A DNA stretch of 64,000 nucleotides from GWC2-45-44 sp041661665. Lineage in GTDB: Bacteria > Planctomycetota > Phycisphaerae > Sedimentisphaerales > UBA12454. Below the pieces are notes generated by a model that saw only the letters and a list, made by a program, of their open reading frames with translations, ran no database searches and was not told where the DNA came from. The DNA is taken from NCBI GenBank assembly GCA_041661665.1, contig JBAZTW010000005.1, forward strand, positions 8,967 to 72,966. The letters are read 5' to 3'. The translations under genes and the position numbers were made by a program. Below are positions 25,360 through 34,372 of this stretch, one piece after another (within the stretch, counting starts at the first letter, position 1; the number at the start of each line of letters is the position of its first letter).

Positions 25360-27167
25360 TCGGTTTTAACTGGGAAGACCAGCGGCAGATACGGCTTCTT
25401 GCCTCGCTGCTCAACCATCGCGGGCCGGAGCAGGAGGGCTTCCACGTTGCCGACGGCGTTTCCATCGGTCACAAGCGGCTGCGCATCATCGACCTTTCCG
25501 AAAAAGGCCGTCAGCCAATCTACAACGAAGACAAAACAGTCTGCGTTTCTTTCAACGGCGAGATATTCAACTTCGAGCAAATCAAAAGCGACCTCGAAAA
25601 GGCCGGCCATCGCTTTGAATCCCACACCGATACCGAAGTGCTTGTACACGGCTGGGAAGAGTGGGGCACAGAGATACTTGGGCGGCTCAACGGCCAATTT
25701 GCGTTCTGCATCTTTGACAGGAAAAAAAATCTTCTCTTTCTCGCTCGCGACCGCTTCGGCATAAAGCCGTTGTACTATTACAGCCAGAATGGCCGCTTCA
25801 TATTCGGCTCGGAATTGAAAGTCTTCCTCAAAAGCGACATCAAAAAGGAAATCAGCCGCCACGCTCTCGACTATTATCTGCTTTTCGGCAACACGCCCTC
25901 CGAGCAATCCATCCTTGAGGGCGTCCAAAAGCTGCCCGCAGCTCATTATCTTGTTTATGACCTGACTGCCCGCAAAATCCAAAATCGCCAGCGGTATTGG
26001 GATGTCTCTTTTGACCAGCAGATAGATTGCGGAGAAGATGAACTGAAAAAACAGATTGTCGGGCGATTGGAACGTTCGGTCAAAATGCAGCTTATTTCCG
26101 ATGTTCCGCTGGGCGCGTTCCTTTCCGGCGGGGTGGACAGCTCAATCATCGTTTCGATTATGCGGAAATATGTTAAGGAACTTAACACGTTCTCAATTAA
26201 ATTTGACAGGCCGGAGTTCAACGAATCGCACTATGCCAAAATCGTCTCCGATAAATTTCAGACCATTCATCACGAAATAGAGTTTAACGCTGCCAACGTC
26301 AGGGAATTGATTGATGAGTTTCCGTACTATTACGATGAACCGTTCGGCGACCCCTCGATGATACCGACCAGCCTCGTATGCCGTGTAGCGCGTCAGCACG
26401 TTACCGTCTCGCTGTCAGGCACAGGAGGCGACGAAATCTTCGGCGGCTACCCGCGATATAACAGATTCCATATGGTAAAGCATCTCAATCACCTGCCGAC
26501 TGCGGCCAAATTTCTGCTAAAACAGGGCGTTGTGATGGCTCATTTATTTTTTAAAATTGAAGGATACCACAGGTGGCTGGAATTTTTCGGCCGCCGGCAG
26601 CCAGACCATATTCTTTATCTTCAGTTGTTCAATTCTATGTTCCCGTCAAAGGAGCAGGGCATAGAAATGCTTTCACGGTATGATTACTACAAAAAACATT
26701 TCAGGTACGATGATATCACCAACGCGATGAATTGCGATATTCATGAGTATCTGCCGGACGATTTGCTCGTCAAGGAAGACCGGGCATCGATGGCCGTAGC
26801 CCTTGAGGCGCGAGTGCCGTTTCTGGATCACGAATTTGTAGAGTTCACCGCCAAAATCCCGCCGTATTTCAAAACACGTCGCGGCCAAAAGAAATACATC
26901 TTAAAGAAGGCTTACGAGGAAATCCTGCCGCACGAAATTTTGTACAGGCCGAAGCAGGGCTTTGGCGTCCCGCTTGCTCATTATTTCAGAAACGAACTTA
27001 AGGACTATACCGCAGGGCAGATTTTTGATTTCGACGCTGTTGATTACTATGATAAGAACCGTGTTATAGAACTGTGGCGGCTGCACCAGACCGGGCGATG
27101 GGATTATTCCAGGCTGTTCTGGAATATTATGATGTTCAACCTGTGGTACAAGAAATGGATGATGTAA
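25347..27167 (+). CDS. asnB: Asparagine synthetase-like glutamine amidotransferase
   Basis: The 606-residue protein has an N-terminal class II glutaminase domain with Cys2 (MCGIVGFNW) and a C-terminal ATP-PPase synthetase domain with the SGGVDSS loop (FLSGGVDSSIIVSIM). In polysaccharide clusters such AsnB relatives often amidate uronic acids rather than make asparagine. Its position between glycosyltransferases and methyltransferases supports that, but true asparagine synthesis cannot be excluded. It overlaps the preceding gene by 13 nt. Confidence 0.9.
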   Translation: MCGIVGFNWEDQRQIRLLASLLNHRGPEQEGFHVADGVSIGHKRLRIIDLSEKGRQPIYNEDKTVCVSFNGEIFNFEQIKSDLEKAGHRFESHTDTEVLVHGWEEWGTEILGRLNGQFAFCIFDRKKNLLFLARDRFGIKPLYYYSQNGRFIFGSELKVFLKSDIKKEISRHALDYYLLFGNTPSEQSILEGVQKLPAAHYLVYDLTARKIQNRQRYWDVSFDQQIDCGEDELKKQIVGRLERSVKMQLISDVPLGAFLSGGVDSSIIVSIMRKYVKELNTFSIKFDRPEFNESHYAKIVSDKFQTIHHEIEFNAANVRELIDEFPYYYDEPFGDPSMIPTSLVCRVARQHVTVSLSGTGGDEIFGGYPRYNRFHMVKHLNHLPTAAKFLLKQGVVMAHLFFKIEGYHRWLEFFGRRQPDHILYLQLFNSMFPSKEQGIEMLSRYDYYKKHFRYDDITNAMNCDIHEYLPDDLLVKEDRASMAVALEARVPFLDHEFVEFTAKIPPYFKTRRGQKKYILKKAYEEILPHEILYRPKQGFGVPLAHYFRNELKDYTAGQIFDFDAVDYYDKNRVIELWRLHQTGRWDYSRLFWNIMMFNLWYKKWMM

Positions 27168-27184
27168 TATAATATAGGAGTTAT

Positions 27185-27952
27185 ATGGATAAATTTGCTT
27201 TTGGTGAAAATTGGGCTTCATATTCCGAGCGGCTTGAATTTCAGGATTTTTTTTCAGCAAAAAAAGATTTGGCAAACCTGATTCCAGACATAAAAAACAA
27301 AACCTTTCTTGATATAGGTTGTGGAAGCGGATTGCACTCTATCGCAGCCGGTGCTTTAGGCGCCGGCAAAGTCGTGGGTCTTGATGCGGACAGCCAATGC
27401 GTCGAAACATCAAAAAAACTACTCGAAAAAATTTCACAACAGGATATGGATATTAAAAAAGATACGATTAAATTTGATGTCCAATCCATTTTAGACCAGA
27501 ATTTGAACATTGAGCGATTTGATATCGTTTATAGCTGGGGAGTGCTGCACCATACCGGAAATATGTATAAGGCGTTTGAGAATGTCGCAACTCTGGTGAA
27601 AGAAGAAGGAACTCTGGTTATAGCAATTTACAACAAACATTTCACTTCGCCGATATGGAAAGCCATCAAATATGTTTATGTGAAAAGTCCGGCCGTAATC
27701 CGGAAATTTCTCGTACTCAGTGTTGCAGCCGTTAAATTGGTCAGCACATTTTTGACAGGGCAAAACCCTTTTAAAAGAGCGCGCGGAATGCGATTTTATT
27801 CGGATATTGTTGACTGGGTCGGCGGCTATCCCTACCAATACGCTTCAATTCAGGAAGTATGTTCGTATTTCGAGGCAAAAGGTTTTAAAACTCGAAATGT
27901 AATTAAGACCGCCGGTTTTACAGGCTGTAATGAATTCGTATTTGAGAGATAA
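27185..27952 (+). CDS. Class I SAM-dependent methyltransferase
   Basis: The 255-residue protein has motif I FLDIGCGSGLHSIAAGALG and an acidic residue after the next strand (VVGLDADSQC). A second conserved segment, FDIVYSWGVLHHTG, is typical of ubiE-like small-molecule methyltransferases. It probably methylates a sugar or glycan intermediate of this cluster. It lies 17 nt after asnB with GGAG at normal spacing. Confidence 0.85.
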   Translation: MDKFAFGENWASYSERLEFQDFFSAKKDLANLIPDIKNKTFLDIGCGSGLHSIAAGALGAGKVVGLDADSQCVETSKKLLEKISQQDMDIKKDTIKFDVQSILDQNLNIERFDIVYSWGVLHHTGNMYKAFENVATLVKEEGTLVIAIYNKHFTSPIWKAIKYVYVKSPAVIRKFLVLSVAAVKLVSTFLTGQNPFKRARGMRFYSDIVDWVGGYPYQYASIQEVCSYFEAKGFKTRNVIKTAGFTGCNEFVFER

Positions 27953-27958
27953 TAAATA

Positions 27959-29068
27959 ATGCCTATAAAGGTTTTACATATAATCGGCAGTTTGGGATTA
28001 GGTGGGGCGCAAGTTTGTCTGAAATATCTTGCTGAGCATAGCTCTGATAACGTTGAGCACTTCATCTATCCCCTCAGAAACGACACTGATATTGAAATAA
28101 AAGGTAACATTATTCGTTTCCAGTATCCGAATTATGACCCTCGCAAGTTTTTTGCAATTTTAAAACTGATTCGTAAGTATGACATCGATATAGTGCATGC
28201 ACATCTGCATAAACCGATAATCGCGTCTCTTTTATTGTCCTATTTCCGGCGGGTCAGAGTAGTTGCCCATGAACATGGTTCGGTTGCTTATCCAGGTATT
28301 CAATACTCGCTGTATCGTATTTTATTGCGTCTTTTGCATCGTAATGCGGATGTTTTTATTGCAGTCTCAAAGACTACTGCTAAATGGCTTGGGGAGTTGA
28401 ATATACCCGATGAAAAAATAAAAATAGTGTATAACGCCGTTAATTCTTCTGAATTCAATCCTGAAAAACAATCGCAAAAGGAAGCCCGAAAAATACTGGG
28501 AGTGAAATCGGATGCAATAGTGATAGGATTTGTCGGACGCCTTGTATTTGACAAAGGGGCTGACCTCCTTATAGAGGCAATGAGTATTCTAAAAAAACGA
28601 AATATCCCTTGTATGCTTGTCCTTGCGGGTGAGGGCAGCCAAAAGCAACACCTTCAGAGGCTTACCGCTGACATGGGGCTGGATGAATGTGTTACATTTC
28701 TGGGCTTTCGTAAGGATGTCGCTACTTTTATTGCGGCGTGCGATATTGGCGTAGTTCCATCGCGTTTTGAGCCATTTGGTATTGTTGCGCTTGAATTTAT
28801 GCAGATGAAAGCACCAATGGTCTGTTCAGGAGTGGATGGATTGGCAGAATTTATTGAAGATGGAAACACGGCACTGGTGTCATCGCCCAATATGCCTGCA
28901 AATATTGCTGAATCTATCGAGAAATTGATAAGAGAACCTGCTTTGCGGCGAGTTATCGCTGAAAATGCTTATAAACATGTGCAACAGTTCAGCGTGGCGA
29001 AGCAAGTGGAAGCAATCAATCGGCTGTACATGGAGGTCTTGAATGTTAAATCAGAAAAAGCAAAATGA
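27959..29068 (+). CDS. GT4-family glycosyltransferase
   Basis: The 369-residue GT-B enzyme opens with VLHIIGSLGLGGAQVCLKYLA, has an HAHLHKPI acceptor-side motif, and carries the Glycos_transf_1 domain (IGFVGRLVFDKGADLLIEA; VPSRFEPFGIVALEFMQMKAP) with the donor-binding glutamates. It lies 6 nt after the methyltransferase. It overlaps the next gene by 26 nt. Confidence 0.9.
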   Translation: MPIKVLHIIGSLGLGGAQVCLKYLAEHSSDNVEHFIYPLRNDTDIEIKGNIIRFQYPNYDPRKFFAILKLIRKYDIDIVHAHLHKPIIASLLLSYFRRVRVVAHEHGSVAYPGIQYSLYRILLRLLHRNADVFIAVSKTTAKWLGELNIPDEKIKIVYNAVNSSEFNPEKQSQKEARKILGVKSDAIVIGFVGRLVFDKGADLLIEAMSILKKRNIPCMLVLAGEGSQKQHLQRLTADMGLDECVTFLGFRKDVATFIAACDIGVVPSRFEPFGIVALEFMQMKAPMVCSGVDGLAEFIEDGNTALVSSPNMPANIAESIEKLIREPALRRVIAENAYKHVQQFSVAKQVEAINRLYMEVLNVKSEKAK

Positions 29069-29903
29069 GCAGTTTGAGAAAATAGACTTTAATCGAAAAA
29101 TTCATGACAGAATCTTTGATGAATACGAAAGCCGCCATAATGAAATATTTAATCTCATTGAGCAGGAAAGATTGCACCGGATGCTTCAGCAGGCTATAAG
29201 TACCATTGGAAATCCACTGTTTTCTTGCAAAGCCCTTGATTATGGATGCGGTTCTGGAAATCTTACTCACCATCTTATTGAATTAGGCACGCATGTGGTT
29301 GCTGCGGATGTTTCGCCGAAATTTCTGCAACACATCCAGCGGAAATATGGCACTTCAGGCAAGCTCGACACACTGTTAATTAATGGTTATAATTTGGAGG
29401 GCATTCCGGATAATTCTTTCGATATTGTTGCTACATATTCTGTCTTGCATCATGTTCCTGACTACCTTAGTATTGTTAAAGAGATGTGCAGGGTTTGCAA
29501 AGTGGGGGGTGTAGTCTATATTGATCATGAGCATAATAATACATACTTTGAACGTTCTCCTGTGTATATGGAATTTTGTAATGCAGTCGCTCCCGGCGTA
29601 ACAGCAAGAATAAAAGAATACATCAGATTATTCCTAAGCCCCGCATTTTATGTCAGATTTGTGAAAAAACGAATCAATCCACGATACTCCGCTGAGGGCG
29701 ATATCCATGTTTGGCCAGATGACCATATTCAGTGGGATAGCATTGTGGATGTTGTCTGCTCACAGGGATTTGAAATTATTACTCGGCAGGAATACCTGCT
29801 ATTCAAAGGGTCGTATCCTAAATCGATATATTACCGTTATGCTGATAAATGCGCCGATATGGCGGTGCTAATTGCAAGAAAATGCTGCAAAGGTGAAGTG
29901 TGA
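29043..29903 (+). CDS. Class I SAM-dependent methyltransferase
   Basis: The 286-residue protein has motif I ALDYGCGSGNLTHHLIELG and FDIVATYSVLHHVPDY. The N-terminal 45 residues are charged and helical, and the C-terminal region (from about 170) holds a substrate domain with an amphipathic stretch (RIKEYIRLFLSPAFYVRFVKK) that may touch the membrane. The start lies within the end of the GT4 gene, and its stop overlaps the next start by 4 nt. Confidence 0.83.
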   Translation: MLNQKKQNEQFEKIDFNRKIHDRIFDEYESRHNEIFNLIEQERLHRMLQQAISTIGNPLFSCKALDYGCGSGNLTHHLIELGTHVVAADVSPKFLQHIQRKYGTSGKLDTLLINGYNLEGIPDNSFDIVATYSVLHHVPDYLSIVKEMCRVCKVGGVVYIDHEHNNTYFERSPVYMEFCNAVAPGVTARIKEYIRLFLSPAFYVRFVKKRINPRYSAEGDIHVWPDDHIQWDSIVDVVCSQGFEIITRQEYLLFKGSYPKSIYYRYADKCADMAVLIARKCCKGEV

Positions 29904-30652
29904 AAAATGAAATAACAGATTTTTTTGATGAAATGGCCGGCGACCGAAATTTGGTACTGGCCAGCGACCCAGTCTTGGAATATGAACAGACAGTTCGTTC
30001 TCGAATTGTTTTTTCAATGCTTGATCCCAACCCCGGCGAAGCAATTCTTGACGTGGGTTGTGCAAATGGAAGAGATTTGATTATTTTGTTCAAAAAAGGA
30101 TGCAAATGCACAGGCATAGACTTTTCGAGCAGCATGATAGAAGAAGCAAAAAAAGATTTTTTGAAAAATAATATCGAAGGAATCGAAGTGGAAACGGGCG
30201 ATGCTACGGTGCTTGGATTTCCTGATAAAACATTTGATAAAATATATGCCAGTGAAGTGCTTGAACACATACCAAACTATGGTTCTGCCGTTTCTGAATT
30301 AGCAAGAGTCTTAAGACCCGGCGGGTGCTTGGTAATAAGCACGCCGAATCGACGAAGCTGGTACGGTTTTGATCGGTATGTAATTTGGGAAAAACTCCTC
30401 AGGAAAAAGTGGCGACATCCTTACGATGCATGGAAAACATTTGAAGAACTTTTGCATACTCTTGACAGCAATGGATTTAAAATAGTCAGTGTTGGCGGGA
30501 TATGCTATTTGCCCGGCTTTTTGATATCATATCATCTTCCAAAGATAATGAAAAAGGGACTTGTTTGGCTTGTTAAAAAATTAGAGCCGTGGTTAAGTAA
30601 AAAAATGCCTAAAAATGGTTATTCAATCGCTATAAAGGCCGTAAAAAAATAA
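29900..30652 (+). CDS. Class I SAM-dependent methyltransferase
   Basis: The 250-residue protein starts at GTG. It has motif I ILDVGCANGRDLIILFKKG, then GIDFSSSMIEEA, and the strand-4 motif FDKIYASEVLEHIPNY followed by LRPGGCLVISTPN. It overlaps the preceding gene by 4 nt and is the last plus-strand gene of the cluster, converging on the flippase gene 10 nt away. Confidence 0.85.
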   Translation: MKNEITDFFDEMAGDRNLVLASDPVLEYEQTVRSRIVFSMLDPNPGEAILDVGCANGRDLIILFKKGCKCTGIDFSSSMIEEAKKDFLKNNIEGIEVETGDATVLGFPDKTFDKIYASEVLEHIPNYGSAVSELARVLRPGGCLVISTPNRRSWYGFDRYVIWEKLLRKKWRHPYDAWKTFEELLHTLDSNGFKIVSVGGICYLPGFLISYHLPKIMKKGLVWLVKKLEPWLSKKMPKNGYSIAIKAVKK

Positions 30653-30661
30653 AAGGCGTGT

Positions 30662-31933
30662 TTAACCGGCCGCCAGCAGTTTCTTTTGCAGCTTCCATCT
30701 GAAGAAAAGCTCTGAAATGATTGCCAGATAAATAAATGATGCTGATGTTGCGATAGCAGCGCCGTACATCCCTATCGAAGGAATAAGGGCGAAATTAAGA
30801 ATCATATTAACGACCACCTGGCTAACTCCGGCGGCCTGAATGAACTTGTACTCTTTTGAAGCAGTAAATAGCGTTGCAAAAAAACTGCTGTAAAGAAATG
30901 CCGCTGCGCCAATAAGCAATATCCTTATTGCCGGTGTACAATCGACGAATTTTTCTTTGTAGAACAGCCGAAGCACAAATGGTGTTGCAAAATAGGCAAC
31001 CGCAAGACCTGCTGCTCCCAGCAGAAGTATTCTCGGTCGCTTATGGTAGAGATATGATTTTATGCTCTCAATGTTGCCGATGGTCTCACTGATATGAGGG
31101 AGAAAATAGGCGGGGATAATATATGTCAGAGCCATGAATCCTTTAAAAAATTTAAATGCCAGATTATAAGTGCCTGTTTCGGCGAATGAAGTGAATTTTC
31201 TCATAACCGCAAGTCCGCCCCAGTTTATCAAATACGCTGACATAACGCCAAACAGTGTCCACATTGAAAATGTAAAAATTTGCCTGAAATGTTCTCTGTC
31301 GATACCAAAAGGGCAAAGAAGCTTTATGTCAATGAATTTCAGCCCAATGACAACCGCGCCAATTGAAGCAATAAAATAACTGATAAAAACCGATTTTAGA
31401 CTAATTACATCAAACAGATAAAAAACTGTCAGAGCAGATAGTGCGATGCACCCAAAGGCAATTTCGGCAAGGGCACTTTGCAGTCTTTTGTTAAGTGCAA
31501 AAAAAATAGTAACAATGAAATCCTTGATTGTCCACCCCAGAAATGCCAACCCCAAAAGGATGAGTTCTTCAAGTGTAACACCTGCAAACATTCTCAAATA
31601 TCTCTGAAAGACAATGAATATTATCACGAATGCAATTACACCGGCCATGAGGAAAGCGAATTGAACTGAAAAGGTCTTGCCGATCAGACCCGTCTCCGCG
31701 CGCTCCTGATTTGCATAAACGATTACGGCTGTTCTGCTTGAGGTTAAGAATAACGTTACAAAGAAAAATATCAGTGTTTCGCTTATTGAGTAACGGCCGT
31801 ACAATTCCTTGGAAAAGAGCCCTGCGATTACCATTGGCACCGCCATGGTTACCGCCTGACCAACCGTCTGAAGTGTCAGAAAGCTGAGCAGATATTTGGC
31901 CTGAGTGAATTCGGATTTAAGTTTTTTCAGCAT
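30662..31933 (-). CDS. Polysaccharide flippase (Wzx-like, MOP superfamily)
   Basis: The 423-residue protein has about 12 hydrophobic helices and small charged loops, opening with FTQAKYLLSFLTLQTVGQAVTM and a central YLINWGGLAVMRKF region typical of oligosaccharide flippases. It would move lipid-linked glycan units across the inner membrane. It faces the glycosyltransferase operon and completes its logic, though no polymerase or ligase is visible nearby. Confidence 0.83.
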   Translation of the reverse strand: MLKKLKSEFTQAKYLLSFLTLQTVGQAVTMAVPMVIAGLFSKELYGRYSISETLIFFFVTLFLTSSRTAVIVYANQERAETGLIGKTFSVQFAFLMAGVIAFVIIFIVFQRYLRMFAGVTLEELILLGLAFLGWTIKDFIVTIFFALNKRLQSALAEIAFGCIALSALTVFYLFDVISLKSVFISYFIASIGAVVIGLKFIDIKLLCPFGIDREHFRQIFTFSMWTLFGVMSAYLINWGGLAVMRKFTSFAETGTYNLAFKFFKGFMALTYIIPAYFLPHISETIGNIESIKSYLYHKRPRILLLGAAGLAVAYFATPFVLRLFYKEKFVDCTPAIRILLIGAAAFLYSSFFATLFTASKEYKFIQAAGVSQVVVNMILNFALIPSIGMYGAAIATSASFIYLAIISELFFRWKLQKKLLAAG

Positions 31934-31980
31934 AAAAGATGCCGAACCCTACCAGAAAACCATCTGTTTTTCAATTTTTT

Positions 31981-32153
31981 TCACAAAAGTCCGAAAGAAA
32001 CACATAAAACAAGACTCGCAATGCCGCTTTTTAAGAAACTTTAATTTTTTTACAAAAGTCCGAAAAAATAGTTGAAATAGGATAGGAAATACTCTATAAT
32101 TATCACTTGGAGGCGGAGAGAATGCAACCATCCATACCATTTGAATTCTCTCC
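31981..32153 (+). promoter_or_regulatory. PEP-CTERM promoter/leader module, copy 2
   Basis: The module has ACAAAAGTCCGAAAAA at 32052, the -35 TTGAAA (32072-32077), a 17-nt spacer, TATAAT (32095-32100), and leader hairpin GGAGAGAAT/ATTCTCTCC (32115-32123 and 32145-32153). A second ACAAAAGTCCGAAA copy lies 69 nt upstream (31983). GTCCGAAAAA stands exactly 4 nt before the -35, as in copy 1. Confidence 0.78.
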
Positions 32154-32226
32154 CTTATAAATGAATCTGTACTGTTAGTGCGTTTGCGCAAATAATATAA
32201 CAAAATTTTTTAGAAAGGGAGAAAAC

Positions 32227-33042
32227 ATGAAAGTCAGCAAATTTGAGTTTATTACGATTGTCTTTGTGTGCATATTTGGAAGTAGTGTTTTTGCAGGTGG
32301 CATTAACACGGCCTTACAGTTTGACGGCACCAATGATTATGTTGTCATTCCAGACAACGATGCGCTCAGCCCGCAGGCTGCCGGTCAAATGACGGTATCG
32401 ACGTGGGTGAAAATCGATGCCTGGCCTATCGGGAATAATGAAGTCGTTTTAGCAAAATCGACAGACTATCAAAGTGAATACAACGTGGGAATTACGACTA
32501 CCGGCCAGGTGAATTTTACTCTTTGGCGACCGACCGGAAGCCATTATGCTTTCGCTATGGGTGGAACGATCACCCTGGGACAATGGCATAACATCACTGG
32601 CACTTACAACCAAAGCGACGCTGTAAAAGTGTATCTTGACGGTATATTGGTAAATCAATCAAATTCATGGAATCCACCCATGGGAGGAAACGGTACTGCC
32701 TCGCTCGATTTCGGCAAGATCGGTGGTTCGACGACTCCATGTTGGTTTAACGGCACGCTTGATGATGTGTCAATCTGGAATTATGCAAAGACCGATGCCG
32801 AGGTGCTCAATTCGTTTAACCAGACGCTAATCGGCACTGAATCAGGGCTTGCAGCCGCTTGGAATTTCAATGAAGGCAGCGGGCAAGTCGTAACGGATAT
32901 AACAGGCCATGGCAATAATGGAATTCTCGGCTCTGGTTCTGGCGTTGACAGTGCTGATCCGACATGGGTAGTTGTGCCTGAGCCTGCGACGATGGCATTG
33001 CTTGCTCTCGGCGGGCTGATGCTGCGGCGAAGAATGAAGTAA
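32227..33042 (+). CDS. LamG-domain PEP-CTERM exported protein
   Basis: The 271-residue protein has a signal peptide, then a concanavalin-like LamG/Laminin_G_3 domain of about 210 residues (ALQFDGTNDYVVIPDNDAL; MTVSTWVKIDAW; VKVYLDGILVNQS; LDDVSIWNYAKTDAEV) and the sorting tail PEPATMALLALGGLMLRRRMK. LamG domains usually bind carbohydrate. It has GAAAGGGAG before the ATG and shares its promoter/leader with the tandem propellers, so the three are probably coregulated. Confidence 0.9.
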   Translation: MKVSKFEFITIVFVCIFGSSVFAGGINTALQFDGTNDYVVIPDNDALSPQAAGQMTVSTWVKIDAWPIGNNEVVLAKSTDYQSEYNVGITTTGQVNFTLWRPTGSHYAFAMGGTITLGQWHNITGTYNQSDAVKVYLDGILVNQSNSWNPPMGGNGTASLDFGKIGGSTTPCWFNGTLDDVSIWNYAKTDAEVLNSFNQTLIGTESGLAAAWNFNEGSGQVVTDITGHGNNGILGSGSGVDSADPTWVVVPEPATMALLALGGLMLRRRMK

Positions 33043-33062
33043 ATTAAATTTAAGCGATGAAC

Positions 33063-33096
33063 AAAAAAGGACAGGCGTCAAACCTGTCCTTTTTTT
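33063..33096. terminator. Bidirectional terminator between PEP-CTERM and aminotransferase genes
   Basis: AAAAAAGGACAGG (33063-33075) and CCTGTCCTTTTTT (33083 onward) form a 13-bp stem with a 7-nt loop. A- and T-runs on both sides suit both converging transcripts. Confidence 0.9.
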
Positions 33097-33117
33097 ATAA
33101 CAGTGTGGTATCTCGAA

Positions 33118-34314
33118 CTAACCTTTCTGCACAAATCTCTTGATATTGCGGACAGCCTGTCTGAGTCGATTTTCATTTTCGACCAGTGCGATTCGCATAT
33201 AATGTTCGCCGTTTTCGCCGAACGCTCTGCCCGGAGCGATTGAAACATTCGCGTATTCCATCAAGTCCATCGCGAAATCGATACTGCCCTTGCCCTTTGA
33301 CTGTTCTTCGGGCACTCTTGCCCAGACGAACATCGAGCCTCTCGGCTTTTCGACCTGCCAGCCGATTTTGCTCAGCCCATCGCAGATTACATCGCGTCTT
33401 AATTGATATTTCAGGTTCTGCTCTTCGATATCCTTATCGCATTCGCGCATCGCGACGATGCTCGCAATCTGAATCGCCTGAAAAATTCCATAATCGTAAT
33501 AGCCCTTTACAGTTCCCAGAGCCTCAATCATTGTTTTATTGCCGACCGCGAACCCGATTCTAAATCCCGCCATATTATATGGCTTGCTCATCGTGGTAAA
33601 TTCAACGCCGACATCCTTTGCGCCTTTTGCGGACATAAAGCTCGGCGCTTTGTAGCCGTCAAAGCAGGTCTCGCCATAAGCAAAATCGTGAATGACCGCG
33701 ATTTGCATTTTTTTCGCAAAGTCAACCACCGTCTCAAAATAGCCTATGTCGTTCACGGTCATCGCAGTCGGATTATGCGGGAAATTCAAAATCATAACCT
33801 TTGGTCGCGGATACAGTTTTTCGCAAACGTGTATCATATCCTGCAGAGATTGCTCGGTATTACCAAGCGGAACGGTAACGACATTCGCTCCCGCCAGAGC
33901 AACGGCGTAAATATGAATCGGAAACGCGGGGTCAGCCACAATCGCTGTATCGCCCGGCCCAAGCATCGCAAGGCACATATGACTAAAACCCTCTTTGCTT
34001 CCGACGCAGGCGATTACTTCGCTGTTGGGGTCGAGTTCGACATCCCATTTGCGTTTATACTTGAGAGCAACTTCTCTGCGAAGATTAAAAATGCCCTTGC
34101 TCACGCTGTATCGCTGATTACGCTGGTCGCGAACAGCCTCGCACAGTTTATCCACAACAATCTGCGGCGTTGGGTCAAGAGGATTGCCCATACCCAAATC
34201 TATAATATCAATCTGCTGCTGCCTTTTGGCGAGTTTGAGTGCGTTTAATCGGCCAAACAAATATGGCGGCAGCCTTTTAATTCGCTCTGCTGGTTCTATT
34301 TTAAACTCTTCCAT
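33118..34314 (-). CDS. Class I/II aminotransferase (AlaC-like)
   Basis: The 398-residue PLP enzyme has the fold-type I markers: GMGNPLDPTP near the N-terminus, NFPHNPTA, an Asp in VIHDFAYGE, and the Schiff-base Lys in TTMSKPYNMAGFRIGF. It resembles AlaC (glutamate-pyruvate aminotransferase) and LL-diaminopimelate aminotransferase relatives. The substrate cannot be settled by reading, since DAP aminotransferase and AlaC share these motifs. It stands alone between a terminator and lptG. Confidence 0.85.
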   Translation of the reverse strand: MEEFKIEPAERIKRLPPYLFGRLNALKLAKRQQQIDIIDLGMGNPLDPTPQIVVDKLCEAVRDQRNQRYSVSKGIFNLRREVALKYKRKWDVELDPNSEVIACVGSKEGFSHMCLAMLGPGDTAIVADPAFPIHIYAVALAGANVVTVPLGNTEQSLQDMIHVCEKLYPRPKVMILNFPHNPTAMTVNDIGYFETVVDFAKKMQIAVIHDFAYGETCFDGYKAPSFMSAKGAKDVGVEFTTMSKPYNMAGFRIGFAVGNKTMIEALGTVKGYYDYGIFQAIQIASIVAMRECDKDIEEQNLKYQLRRDVICDGLSKIGWQVEKPRGSMFVWARVPEEQSKGKGSIDFAMDLMEYANVSIAPGRAFGENGEHYMRIALVENENRLRQAVRNIKRFVQKG

Positions 34315-34372
34315 AATTATAACTCACAAAAAATTATTCCAAAAATTGTCTATTGATTACTGACTATTATTT

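Noticed and set aside
24756..25982. 408-residue open frame on the minus strand
   Set aside because: It is antisense to the GT4 and AsnB-like genes, whose motifs are complete. Its sequence has no recognisable domain and reflects the GC pattern of the opposite strand.
33403..34248. 281-residue plus-strand open frame
   Set aside because: It lies wholly opposite the aminotransferase gene with intact PLP motifs. No ribosome-binding site or family resemblance.
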